Below are positions 22,481 through 34,623 of a DNA stretch of 64,000 nucleotides, piece after piece. The stretch is from Cryptomeria japonica (lineage: Eukaryota > Streptophyta > Pinopsida > Cupressales > Cupressaceae), in contig NC_081413.1 in the NCBI RefSeq assembly GCF_030272615.1, forward strand, positions 337,680,802-337,744,801. Direction: 5' to 3'. The notes beneath the pieces are model-generated. The model ran no database searches and was not told the origin of the DNA. It saw nothing but the letters and a program-made list of their open reading frames with translations. The first letter of the stretch is position 1; every line of letters begins with the position of its first letter. Position numbers and translations under genes: made by a program.

Positions 22481-25400
22481 ATGATGAAGAAAGAAGGTTC
22501 GAAGTTTAACAAAGATAACTATAGAATTTGAAGTGACAATATGAAGATTTACATTAAGAGTCTTGGTAGTTAGTTTTGGGATCATATGGAACATAAGTAT
22601 ACTACACCTACTGGACCCCTAACTAATGATTAGAAGAAAGAACAACAAGAAAATCACCAGGCATTAGAAGCTATTATTGGTTCCCTGTCCAATTCTGAAT
22701 ATGTAGATGTTCATGGTCTTGAAACTGCATATGAAGTATGGAATAAACTTGAAGATATCTATAGCGGTGATGAGCATGTCATGATTGCTAAAGAAGAGAG
22801 TTTAAGAGGCAAGTTTGACGACATGAGAATGTCTGAAGGTGAGAACATCCAATAGTATGGTCAAAGGATCAAAGAGATAGTTGGAGAGATAAAGAGTGCA
22901 AGAGGGAAAGTGGAAGATGCCATAGTAATCAGTAAGGTACTGAGAACCCTGCTATCGGTCTATGCTATCCAAGTTCCAGCTATTCAGGAGATAAAATCCA
23001 TTGACAAGACAAAGGTAACTCTTGACTCTATTATTGGCAAACTTACTGCTTTTGAACTAAATGGCTATGATGGTAGTGTACAGAAATCAGAATCTACATT
23101 CAGAGCTTTTGTCTCTAACCCATCTGTGAGAAGATGTAGAGATACCAGCAATAGCTATGAATCTAGATCCAACAGAGATGCTAATGATGATGACAACTTA
23201 GTGGAACTTGAAGCATTGTTGGCAAAATGACTACCTAGAGGCACTAGTAAATATAGAGGTAAGCTACCTTTAAAATGTTTTGCATGCAACAAGATTGGTC
23301 ATATAGCAGCAAACTGCCCTAATGATGAAAATGATTACAAGAGAGACAAATTTAAGAAGTACAAGGGTAAAGGCAAGAGAGATTGTCTTGTAGCTATTGA
23401 CAGTGGTATTACTGATGATGAATCTGATGATGATGTTAGTGAAGATATTGTGTTTGTAGCAATTAAGGAAGAAGTATCAAATCAGAAGGCACTAGTATCC
23501 AAAATGGATAACTCTGATGATTGGATCATTGATAGTAGTTGTTCACATCACATGACTGGTGATCGGAGAAAATTTCTTTCCCTGAAGGAATTTGATGGCA
23601 GTGTTATTAGATTTGGCAATGACTCACCCTATATGGTAAAAGGTAGGGGAGTTATTTTTCTTAATGGGAAGAGAAGTGTGATGATGTCTATTGGGTTGAA
23701 GGCCCAAAGCACAATCTGCTAAGTGTGGCACAACTTAATGGTAGAGGTTACCCACTGGAGTTTAGAAATGGTATATGCAAAATCTTTGACAACAAAGGTG
23801 AATTCATTGCAATCGGGAAACAAACCAGAGGTAATCTAATTCATCTCAATCCTAAAGTTAGCAACTGTTTGATTACAAAAATAGATGATAGTTGGCTTTG
23901 GCATAGGAGATTTTGTCATATAAATTTTGATAATATTATTAAAGTAAGAAAGTCTAAGACAGTAAGAGGTCTGCCTCAGCTAGACAAACCGGTTAATTCT
24001 CTTTGTAAATAATGCCAACTAGGAAAGATGACTTCTTCAACTTTCAAGAGAAAGTCCTTCTCAGTAGAGAACTTGTTAGATTTGGTTCATACAAACCTAT
24101 GTGGATCAATAAGAACAAGAAGAATTCAAGGTGACAGATATTTTATGATCTTCACTGATGATTGTTCAAGGATGATGTGGGTCACATTCTTGAAGGATAA
24201 GAATGAAGATTTTGGAAAATTCAAGGCATTCAAAGCCTTAGCTAAGAAAGAGAGTGGAAAAAAGATAAAATGTCTAAGAACAGATCAAGGCAGTGAATTC
24301 ACTTCTACAGGGTTCACTAAATATTGTAATGATAATGGTATCAAGTGGCTGCTTTCTGCACCAAGGACACCACAGTAGAATGTTACAGCAGAGAGGAACA
24401 ATCGATCCGTGGTTGAAGCTGCTATAACTATGTTGATACAAGGAGGTGTATCAAATTTTTTATGGAAAGAAGCTGTAAGTACAACTGTCTACACAATGAA
24501 CCGAGTTTTGGTAAAAAGAGGTAAGGATAAGACCCCATATGAGTACTAGTATGGGAGATCACCTAATGTTAGCTATTTTAAAATATTTGGTAGAAAATGT
24601 TTTATTAAAAGAGGTGAATACATAAGAAAGTTTGAAGCTAAGAGTGATGAAGGTGTATTTCTTGGCTATTCCACCAAGAGTAAGGCCTATAAATGCTTCA
24701 ACAACTAGACACAAAAAATTGTTTAGAGTGTTGATGTTCGTGTAGATGAATGTCCTAAAATTTCATAAGGAACCAGTTTTGAGAAGAAGGATGAAGATCC
24801 TTGTATTTTTCTTTTAGAACCTAAAACTGTTAAATCAGAAACCGGTAAAGCAAATCCTGATGTACTTGTTCAATCGGAAAAAAATAAATTCAGAGGAAGA
24901 TGACAATGAAGAAGTTGAACCTGAAGAGAATGAGCATGTTATTCCTAGGTATGTGAGACTGAATCACAATCTTGAATGGATAATTGGGGATAAGGATGTT
25001 GGAGTACTAACTAGAAGGAGAATAAGAGATAACTCTTGCATGATATCAACCTTTGAACCCATAAATGCTAAGGAGGCATTTGGTGATGATCATTGGGTGA
25101 AAGATATGGAGGAGGAGTTGGAACAAATTGAGAAGAACAACACTTGGACCCTGGTACTATGACCAATAAACAAGAATGTTATAGGTACTAAATGGGTATT
25201 CAAAAACAAGTTAAATGAAGATGGTGTTGTAGTTTGCAATAAGGCAAGATTAGTATGCAAAGGTTATGCACAAGAAGAAGGAGAAGACTATGGAGGAACT
25301 TTTGCACCAGTAGCAAGACCGAAAGGTGTCAGAACACTACTTGCATTTGCAGCTCATAAGAAGTTCAAAGTATACCAGATGGATGTCAAGTTTGGATTCT

Positions 25401-26116
25401 TGAATGGGATACTAGAAGAAGAGGTTTATATAGAGCAGCCTGATGGTTATGCATTGACAGATAAGGAAGACATGGTATGCAAACTGAATAAATCTTTGTA
25501 TGGATTAAAGTAGGCACCCAGAGCATGGTATGAATGACTTCATACTCATCTGATGAAGATAGGCTTTGCTAGAACCAATGATGACAACAATATTTATCTC
25601 AAGTCTAAAGGAGATGATATACTAGTCAGTGAAGTATTTATAGATGACATTATATATGCAGGAAATATTTATGACCGGAAGAGTACTACCGGTGGAGCAT
25701 TCTTTCTAGGAGGAAGGATAGTCTCATGGAGTCGTAAAAAGCAAAGTTGCATTTCACAATCTACTGCTGAAGCTAAATATGTAGTAGATTATATGAATTG
25801 CACACAAGCTATGTGGATGAGACACATTTTGGAAGGTTTGAAGATGCAAATCTCAAAACCTATAAATATTTTGTGTGATAATACAAGTGCAATAAACATT
25901 TCTAAAAATCTTGTTTTGCATGCAAGGACTAAGCACACTGAATTGAATTATAACTTCTTGAGGGAAAAAGTTCAAAGTAAATATGTTATCCTGGAGCATG
26001 TTTCTACCAAGGAGCAGCTTGTAGATATCTTTACCAAACCTCTGCTTAAGACCACTTTTGAGTATCTTAGAAGTCAATTGGGGGTTGTCCCTCTTCATGA
26101 AGTTAGTTTAACATGA
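22481..26116 (+). pseudogene. copia gag-pol of element G
   Basis: The start is ATG 22481 (MMKKEGSKFNKDNYRIW). Gag shows the DUF4219/UBN2 pattern (KFNKDNYRIW, then ALEAIIGSLSNSEYVDV and AYEVWNKLEDIYSG) and one intact knuckle, CFACNKIGHIAANC (about 23279). The protease is IIDSSCSHHMTGD (about 23526), with Ser-Ser in place of Ser/Thr-Gly. A frameshift lies near 23712. Integrase has WHRRFCHINFDNI, FTDDCSRMMW, LRTDQGSEF and an AERNN box. RT has [29 protein letters not shown] and SLYGLK-stop-APRAWY. After FIDDIIYAGN the frame jumps directly to DRKSTTGGAFFLGG of RNase H, which removes about 150 codons. The C-terminal end is complete (LGVVPLHEVSLT). Stops are mainly TAG. Confidence 0.88.
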
Positions 26117-26323
26117 TACTAATTGCATCAGTCCCTAAATTACTTGTAGAATCTTATATGGATTGATGAAGGAGTGGATGTATTCCACAGGGGGAGCATC
26201 AAGTTGCAGAATGATGTTGATGCACAGTGAGAGTAGAATTACATGTTTTACTTTCACTTTGGCAGTGCTATCAAAGGGGGAGAAGAATTATGTGATTGAG
26301 GAGAACAATAATGTGTCTGACAA

Positions 26324-26503
26324 GGTGAATACTTGGTAATGTAAACCAAGATTCCTATTCACCAGTGGCAAGCTGAAGACACACAAAGAAAGGTGAATAC
26401 TTGGTAATGTAAACCAGGATTCCTATTCACCAGTGGTAGGCTGAAGACACACAAAGAAAGGTGAATACTTGGTAATGTAAACTAGGATTCCTATTCACCA
26501 ATC
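26324..26503 (+). repeat. 68-base tandem repeat in the 3' untranslated region of element G
   Basis: The unit begins GGTGAATACTTGGTAATG at 26324, 26392 and 26460, giving about 2.65 copies with only a few differences. Each unit holds GGTGAATACTTGG and CTATTCACC, which are partly complementary (GGTGAATA/TATTCACC), so each RNA copy can form a stem. It is too few copies and too regular in placement for a CRISPR array. Confidence 0.9.
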
Positions 26504-26548
26504 TCAGCAGCAATCAGATGCATTGATATTTGTATTGCCATCAATGCC

Positions 26549-26560
26549 AAAGGGGGATAT
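26549..26560 (+). promoter_or_regulatory. polypurine tract of element G
   Basis: AAAGGGGGATAT directly abuts the 3' LTR start at 26561 and is preceded by TTGCCATCAATGCCAA (26535-26550). Confidence 0.85.
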
Positions 26561-28005
26561 TGTTGGCATTTTGAGTTTATTTGCATTTTGCATAGAGATT
26601 GCATTAATGATATGTTGTCATTGATATCAATTGAACCGATAAATGGTATTCATGTTATTGCTGATATTGTTGTTTTTGATATTGGCTAGTAACCGGTAAG
26701 AAGAGAGTTGTAGAAGATGTTGTAACTGGTATGTAAAGTTTGTGAGTTGAATCGATGAATCGGTGTAAAGGGTCAAACCTTTCTATGTAATATAACCAGT
26801 AAACCCTATCATTTGTTAAACCCTAACTGATTGAGTTTGTTGGTTTATTATCTAATGAGCGGTAATGATGGAGACACGTGTGATCATTGTATGAAGATAA
26901 ATTCAAATTGGTTTGGCACGTTTCCTTATTGTCTAGGGAAGAAACAAAGTGGATTGCATTTAATGCACATTGTGTAATGAGTTACAAAGTCCAATGGAGT
27001 GGTGATCATGGAGCGGTTGGAATTGCCTTGAAGAATGTGAAGAGATTGTCATAATTTCTAACGATCAAGATTGAACTGACGTGTTTGTAATCTCAATGAT
27101 GAGAATTAGGTTTTTGTTGTGTTACCGACCTAATTGATTTGTATTTAAGATCGATGAAGCTGTTTGTAAAGGTTGTTGGTAAGATTGGTAGAAAACCTAT
27201 TGAGTGTGTGGTTTCCTAACCAGTGAATAGATCTACACTTTGAGTGAAGGTGAGATTGAAGCTTAGAAGGATATGATCAAGAAAATGTAGTGCTACTCAG
27301 ACAGATCAAGAAAAACTTGTTGTTTTCTAACAATTACAGTAGAAGTAAAATCCCTTAACCGGGTAAGCTCTAACAAGCTTGGTTACTCGTTAAATCCTCT
27401 AACAAGGTGGTCCATTATCTTGGATTCTTAAATTCTCTAGCGAGGTTACTCCTAATAGGGTATTGTGCTTCTAACAAGGCATATTTGTAAATCCCTTAAC
27501 CAGGTGATTCCTAACCGGAGTTAGTTCTTAACAAGACTTATTGTAAAGCTCTAACAGGCTTTGGCTCCTAACAGGGCAAAATTTGAAAGAGTTCATATAG
27601 CTATCCTTATGAGTCCCATCTAATTGTGGTTTTTACCTATTTGGATTTTCCACGTATAAACATTTGTGTCAAGTGGTGAATGATTTTGTAGTTGTGATCT
27701 TATTTGTTGATTTGGTTAACTTCTGATAAGGCATGTTAAGTAGAAGCATTGAGAGATGAGTATGTTGATTTAAGATTAAGGATTGTTGACGTTTACAAGA
27801 TTGAAGGTGTTTTCTATTAAAAGTTGTCATAATAGTTAAACTGGTTAATGTCAAGTATTCTTAAGAATATTGATCTTGACTAAGATATTTTTACTTTATT
27901 TGACTGAGTTTGAGCTTAGAAACTTTGTATCAGTTTTTCAATATACTGATTCACCCCCCCCCTCTTTGTATTCTACCAAATAATTATTCTTTCATCATAC
28001 CATCA
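26561..28005 (+). repeat. 3' LTR of element G
   Basis: It starts TGTTGGCATTTTGAG and ends CATCATACCATCA (1,445 bases). It is clearly diverged from the 5' LTR at many scattered sites, so this is not a recent insertion. Confidence 0.9.
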
Positions 28006-29260
28006 TATCCCACCCGTCAAACCCACATATGCACAATCAGCCAGGAGCGCACTACAGCTGCAGGACCTACCTCAGCCTACTGTATGAGATGTACAAGATA
28101 GTCCTAAGGGTAGTGAAAATGATGACATCATGCCACAACTAGACATAAATTATGTCAGAGTCACGCTAGGTTTTGTACGCTAGTGCGACAGAGTAGGTTT
28201 GACATTGATCTTCTCACTAGGTGTAGGAGGAGGAGATGTTAGAGCTCTAGGGGGTGACAGTGACAACCAGGCCTCCTCGAGCGATGATGGTGAGAGCCTG
28301 GGATGGAGACAGTGGGTGGGGAGCTCGAGCCTAGACATACCCATTCTTGTCACCAAGTGGCTCCCACCATTACTAGTTGCACTACCTTTTGCACCACCAA
28401 CGTGACCGACAACAACAACAATGACTATGGAGAAATTCACTAGTAGGGTGCCTCCATGAGATCTAGACTGGCAAAGGGGTGATCTTGGTATGTGCTTTGA
28501 TTTCAGTTGATGTACTTTAGTTTTTATTTTCACATATATTTACACAGTTGTATAGATATATATATTTTTTATAATATGGATACTGATATAGAAATGCTTT
28601 GTTTTTGCAAAGGGCATCATCGAGTGGCTGTTTATCTACCAAGTGCTCATAGAGATTGTTCCTAATGTATAGACCCGGGGTCCTGTGCTGGACACCTATC
28701 GACCCCTCCAAATGGCTAGGAGACATACTCAACTATTCAATCCTGTAACATAGCTACATATGAGGAGGGCCAAGTGGAGATGGTGTAGGGAGAAACACAG
28801 CTAGCCACCATGACGAGGTAACCTAGTTAGAGGTTCATGTTGCCTTCAGAGAGACCAGGAGGTGATGCAAGTCAAGAGTGTTGAGAGGTAACGTGATGCT
28901 CTCTAGAGCCAATTCTATGACCTTTGTCGATAGGTAGATACTACCCAATAAGGTGCCACAGGTCACTTGGACCATCCCTAAGTATGTCAGTTGATGGCCA
29001 ACCTGGAGGCATCACGTCAACAAGAGATGGTTGTACGGGAGGAGATGATGACACAATGAGAGACCATAGAAGAGCTATGAGGGGAGCTAAGGGGCATGCG
29101 ATCACGAAGCACCACTATAGAAGGATCACAGTTCACCTCAATGAGATAGCCCCCTCATTGAGGTCAGGATCCTGCAGTGCCAGCGACCTCAGGGACCTGC
29201 TCACTAGAGGGGCCATGGGACATTTTTTATCTACTCTATGTACAACATTCTTTTGATGTA
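28006..29260 (+). pseudogene. PMD gene, C-terminal half, decayed
   Basis: This is the continuation of the host sequence after element G, as shown by the target duplication. No long frame survives. Near 28986-29110 one frame reads LMANLEASRQQEMVVREEMM and then a Glu/Arg-rich stretch with TGA stops where Arg or Gln is expected. This is compatible with the charged coiled-coil tails seen in long PMD proteins. The 28170-28480 part is GC-rich with Asp/Gly/Pro-rich frames and no recognisable domain. The assignment rests mostly on position. Confidence 0.45.
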
Positions 29261-29606
29261 TATACACAGATGTATTTATATATTTCAGAGAAACATATGA
29301 CAACATCACATTTTTTTGTAGTGATGTGATACATGTAAATTAATTTGACATCATACATTACACACATACACACATATATGAGATTTGCCATTTTTGATCT
29401 TGCCTTGTGTTATCATCAATGGATGTTCTTGCTATTTTATATGTTCATTTATATGCTCTATGATGGATGATTTAGATTAGTTGTAGATCATGATTTATAT
29501 GATGTTATGTACACATGCATGATTAAACCTTATAATGATCTTTGTATTGATAGAACACATTCTCATGTACACAGACACATGTGGATGTAAAAATTCATAG
29601 TCACTC
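29261..29606 (+). other. AT-rich spacer, left flank of element H
   Basis: No gene is seen. It contains TATA/CACACA-rich runs (about 29265-29385). The last five bases, CACTC (29602-29606), are the left target duplication of element H. Confidence 0.5.
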
Positions 29607-30416
29607 TATTGGAAACCAATAACACTGAGAGGGGGGGTGAATCAGTGTTATACCAAAATAGTAAATTTTAGCCTTATTAAAACATGCATACACCAACCGA
29701 TATACCAGTACATACAAAATTGAAAGAAGTAAACAAACCAATAAGCTAATTACATAAATGAGAAACATAACACATAGATTTATACGTCAAAAACCTCAAA
29801 GAGGAAAAACAATGGTGAGATTTGTGGCCCACAATATCAATCCACCGGCCATACGAAGAGATATTACAAAATATGAGGGGCCTGCACTTGCAGGAAGGCT
29901 TACAGCCTAGAGCACATTGCTCAATCACAATAGGAGCCTCACCGACTACATACAATTGCAGACTACAATCCGGAGAAGTGATAACTGCTAAGATAGCATC
30001 TACTATGCTAGAATATAGTTATGGTTTAAGCTCTGTATGTTCTGGTCTGAATTCCTAAACCTTTTACCAGAATAACCCTTACAATAATTTCCTCACATAC
30101 ATGATCTCTCTGAATTATATTACATTTGCATATCCATAATCCCCTATATCATATTTATCATGTATATCAAAATGATCTATCAAATTGACTTATGTATCCT
30201 ATAAAAATTTTACATGCCTTATGTCGGCTTACAAAGATATATACAAGTATCAAACTATATGTCAACCAGATAACATAAATGCATAAACATTAAAACAAAT
30301 TGTCGATGCCAGATCCAAGGTATGTCGGCCTCCAATACTGATAACCTTTACTAAACCATGTCGGCCTGCATTGCCAGTGATAAAAAAAATCCTTCTATCC
30401 TACCAGTGTGGGTGTT
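29607..30416 (-). repeat. 3' LTR of element H, downstream part
   Basis: It matches 39658 to about 40465 along its length (AACACT-AGAGGGG, CATGCATACACCAAC, GGCCATA-GAAGAGATATTACAAAATATGAGG blocks). The outer terminus is TATTGG instead of TGTTGG. It ends at the GTGTT duplication of M (30412-30416). Confidence 0.88.
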
Positions 30417-33302
30417 TGTGAGGCCTCACCTCGACTCAGTCTGACATTCAGTGGATTTTATATTTAGACTATTATGGATACTTTATTTTGATGCATTTTG
30501 AGACTTAGAACTTATATGATTTTAGGATTTGGATAACATTTCTATGTTTTGATGATTTACTTATATGCTTTATGATATAGAACACTACATGATTGTTAGA
30601 TAGGATGATATTGCAATGATAGATGTTGTTATTAAATTTGCAGGACTTTACTATGATAATAGAACTATGATGTATGGTTAAGTTTATGTGAATTGGGATG
30701 AAATTGCTTATGTGAAATTGCTTGATAAAAGATGTATTTAATCTGTGCAGATGAAAATTGTATGCAAGTGATGATGTGTATTGTTATTCCTTTGAATTAT
30801 ATTATATGTGGATATTTGAAAGTACTAATGTGTAAATTGAGATGCGCAAGAAATTTACCATGTGACCATGGAAAATTACGGAGAACCAAACCTAGACTTA
30901 TGTGTGTTCATAAGCCAGGGGTTGTCTATTTGGAGAGACAACACCCCGTTTGTGTTGTATTTTTATTCGTAACAGTATATGCTGCATGAGTGTTAAATGT
31001 TATTTAAATTTAATGTGTAAAAACCACAAGAGACGATTTCATGTTTTAATTTGTAAAAGTGTTTTATTTGTGTCACTTGACACATGTGTGGATTTAAATT
31101 TAAATGTTTTATTTTTGTCTCTTGGTGGGAAAGTGTTTAACTATAGTTTTTTTTCTTAAATAATATAATGTGTTGTCATAAATACCTTGGGAAAGAAATC
31201 TTTGGAGTGGTGAACATATGTTTGACCCGAAAATAAACTTCAGAGGGGTTTAAAATGGGTTAAATGAACACCTAGGGGTAGTTTAATAGGGTTTCCTAAA
31301 GCCCATAAGGTATACCTAGGGGTTAGGGGTAATTTTAGGCAAGTTTCTACTTTTAAGTGACCTTTTTGACGCTTTAAAAATTGGCTTTTTTGAGTTGTGC
31401 GAAAATTGAAAATTAGAAGTTTAAATCTAATTGAGATTTTTCCTATTCGAATGGGAGTCTTTTTCCCATTCTGCTTTACTTTTTTTTTGGTTTTTAGAAA
31501 CTTGTGAGAACTCAGAGAATGAGCTTCTTAAGCAAGAATTGGAGAATTTGAGGGTAATCACCCACTCTCCATTTTTGGAGACAAGAGAATTTTTGAAAAG
31601 AAAAAGAATAGTTTGGAATAAAAAAAAATTGACTAAGGGTAGAAGAAGAAGATCCGTGGATTGGGCAGCTCTTCCTCAAATATTATACTACCATTGGGCA
31701 GATTAAGGTTGGTTTGATTATTCTTTAAAATGTCTATTTTCTTGCATGTGTTTGAGAGTATGATTGGTGTAAGAAATCTGTGTTCTTGAATGTCTTGTTT
31801 TAGAATTTCATTTGGAATTTTTGCATTATGCTTTGTTGTGTTTTGGGAGTTTTCTCAAGACCTCTTACTCTTGGGAGAGAGGAGGATCTTGTGGGTGGTA
31901 GTAGTGACAACCCTCGAGTGAGAGACTCTCGTTTGAGAGTGATCACAAGGGATCTTTGTGTGACCCTTGTTGCATGGCCTGTTTGTGCAATGGGGGTCAT
32001 AAGGAGGGATATAAGGCTAGAATGCCTTTGGGGGGCATTAGGAATAAGGGGTTGAAATTCTTGATGTATTTATTGTGCCATGAGGTGGCTTCTGGTTTTC
32101 CATACTTGCAATTCTCCTCAGGGCATTGGTCCACTACCACCCTTAAAAAGGTCATCGCCAAAGTGTGGTGTTGTGTAGCCAAGTTGGGAGTGTGTCTGAA
32201 TATCTGTGTGTGTATTTTTGTCTTCTATGTGTTTGCATGTTTGTTACCCGTCTAGGGCTTGGTTCTTCGAGCTCGGGGGTGGCTACCAGTTAGCCTAGGC
32301 TGGGAGGTGAGCACTCCGTGGTCATATTTGTGATTTATTATGTAGGAAAGACAAGAGGAAAGGATAGGACAAGTGAAAAGTTGCAGAAGATTATTGTTGA
32401 ATAAATCTAAATTTATTTGCAGTTATTAGTTTTAAATTTGATAGGAGAAACATACCCTCATCCGTTGGAATGAGAGGCAAGTTGTAATTTTGAAAATAGA
32501 CTTGAGATTTGTTATTGTAGTTAAATAAAGAAACATCCTATAAATTTTGCAGAATATCTTAGAGTTGTAAAAAGCTTGTTTTATCTCTATTCCTATTTTT
32601 TTTTTAAAAAAAGCTACTTTTGATTTGCATGCAATAGTCATTTTAATATGAAAATTAGTTTTATTTGATTCAGTATTTTCTCTTATCTGTGAATTTTCCT
32701 ACATTCTACTTGCAGAAAAATATGAGAAGGATTTATTGTTAGCATCTAAATGAGTGTATGCATGTTGCTTTAAAGATGTATATTGCAGTTTAAACTTCCT
32801 ATTGTAAGATTTAAGTTTTTGGATCCTAGAAAATAATAGTTGCAAGAATGAAATTTCATAATTAATTGTAGGAATAAAATCTAAAGCATTTTCTCTTTTC
32901 TAATCCCTTATCTTTAGTTTAATAAACTTTAGATTGTTAAGTTGCTATTACATTTATTGATATCTGAAGATTTACCAAGCTACAGAAATAGGAGTCAAAA
33001 GCTCAAAGATAGATGTTTTATTTTAAATCTGTCGTTATTTTAATGCAGGAAATAAATCTATAGCTATTTACTTTGTTGTGTTCTTTTTATATTTGTTTAC
33101 CTCAGACTTTAGCAAAATCATATTTATGCCTTTGATAATAAACAGTAAAAAAAAATAAAAAATTAGAGTGTTAAAAATATATATATATTCCATCTAAATC
33201 TTATATTCACAAAGCAAATGGACAAAAAAAAACATTATACTCCTCTGTCATAGAAAATATAAATAAACTTCTATGAATGTTTTTAAATATTCATAATAAC
33301 AA

Positions 33303-33334
33303 ATATATATAAATATATATATATATTTATATAT

Positions 33335-33426
<92 letters not shown>

Positions 33427-33450
33427 TTATATATATAATATATTTATATT
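33303..33450. repeat. (AT)n-rich microsatellite in solo LTR M
   Basis: Long runs of TA dinucleotides are broken by AAATA and TTTATA steps. They lie just before the GC-rich array. Confidence 0.95.
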
Positions 33451-33499
33451 TTTTTTTTTTTTAAATTTTTAAAACAAAAAAGAAAATGTTTAAACGGAG

Positions 33500-33680
33500 G
33501 GTTCGGCCGGGGGCCGAGCTCACTGTGCATGGCACAGTGGCCGGCGGCCAAGTCCACTGTGTATTGCACAGTGGCCGACGGGCCGAGCTCACTGTGCACT
33601 GCATAGTGGCCGATAGCCATGCTCACTGTGTGATACACAGTGGCCGGCGGCCGAGCCCACTGTGCCTTGCACAGTGGAGA
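33500..33680 (+). repeat. GC-rich tandem array of hairpin units in solo LTR M
   Basis: Five copies of a 34-35-base unit start at 33521, 33555, 33590, 33624 and 33658. Each has CACTGTG, a short loop and CACAGTGG (with small changes), separated by GGCCGNCGGCCGAGC-like spacers. Each unit can form a stem-loop, and the whole block contrasts sharply with the surrounding AT-rich DNA. Confidence 0.92.
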
Positions 33681-34487
33681 CTTCGGCAGCCCCGACTCCT
33701 ACCTCTTGCCTCCTCCCTGCGTTTTGCATATCTCGTCCGTTGTTCGCCCATCCCGTCCGCCGTCCATGGCCGCCCTGCAAAATGTAGGGTTCAAAAAAAA
33801 AAAATTTAAAAAGAGAAAACCCTAGCTCGATTAGAGCTAGGGTAGAAGGGAAGATAAATAAGTTTAAGGAATTTTTAAAAAATAAAGTGTCAAAGAAGTA
33901 ATTTTATAATGTAATTTTAAATTAGGGTTTACATGAAAATTACTTTTAAAGTTGTGGAAAAATTTATATTTAAAATTAGTTAGGTTTTCAATTTAGATAG
34001 ATGGGGAAATTTTAATTCCAATTAATTATTTTCAGAACTAACTATTTGTGAAGCCTTAAATTTAATAGAAGGGGAAAGTTAATTCCTTGAAAACTAAATT
34101 TGACTTTGGAAAGATAATTATCCTTATCGGATAATGTCTTTAAGAAATTAATTTGACACTTTAATCCATTAAATTAAATAATGATTTAAAATGTATTTTA
34201 GGCAATATGGGTTTATTGGAGATCAATTTTATTATCTACGTCTACCATTTAAATGAGTTTAATAAATTAAACTAACGACTATATTTGATGAGAAAATAAA
34301 TTAAAACATTTAGTTTTCCGCAAATAAATTTTAATTAAGTTTCGATACTTAGTTTGTATCAGAGTTAGTTCGATTTTTGTTATGGCCAACATGTTAACAC
34401 ATGTCGTGATAGTGAACTTTGTTAATTAACTAGTTGTTTTTAAAAAAAAAAATCATTCTGTTTTTGCCCTAAATTTTGGGCATGACA

Positions 34488-34623
34488 GTGTTGGTGCTAG
34501 TGCGGTATCTGAGAATTGCATATCGATACACCATAGAACAAAAACATGAAGCCGAAACACAATATCATGTTGCCATAAATGACAACATAGTGAAACCAAC
34601 CAATAGAGTATCAATTTCCAACA
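34488..34623 (-). repeat. 3' LTR of element H, upstream part
   Basis: The minus strand starts TGTTGGAAATTGATAC at 34623, next to the polypurine tract. It matches the first 135 bases of the 5' LTR (40593 downward), including the GCCGAAACACAATATCATGTTGCC-type block. It is separated from the rest of the LTR by M. Confidence 0.88.

Larger units (their letters stand above)
20980..28005 (+). mobile_element. Ty1/copia element G, complete, family A
   Basis: It is bounded by two family-A LTRs (20980-22409 and 26561-28005) and flanked by TATCT (20975-20979) and TATCC (28006-28010), a five-base target duplication with one change. Inside are a primer-binding site, a gag-pol frame, a 68-base tandem repeat and a polypurine tract. 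It sits in the PMD pseudogene. Frameshifts and a large RT/RNase H deletion make it inactive. Confidence 0.9.
30417..34487 (+). repeat. Solo LTR M, gypsy type, 4,071 bases
   Basis: It starts TGTGAGGCC and ends GGGCATGACA, giving near-inverted ends. Identical GTGTT duplications flank it (30412-30416 and 34488-34492), inside the 3' LTR of element H. There is no primer-binding site, polypurine tract or coding frame of element type, so it is a solo LTR. The length and the TGTNAKGCC terminus resemble the LTR of element K (TGTAATGCCCC). It includes an AT microsatellite and a GC-rich hairpin array. Short open frames inside (for example 31431-31706 and 31956-32255) match nothing I recognise. Confidence 0.85.

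Noticed and set aside
26324..26503. possible CRISPR-like array
   Set aside because: Copies are directly contiguous with no unique spacers, and they lie in the 3' region of a retrotransposon in a plant genome.
28199..28533. overlapping open frames on both strands in a GC-rich stretch
   Set aside because: Neither shows a domain; the region is taken as decayed C-terminal PMD flank and openness follows from base composition.
33486..33809. 107-codon frame with repeated VHC-SGRRAEL-like peptide in solo LTR M
   Set aside because: The peptide repeat is a by-product of the 34-35-base DNA tandem array and frames on both strands are open there.
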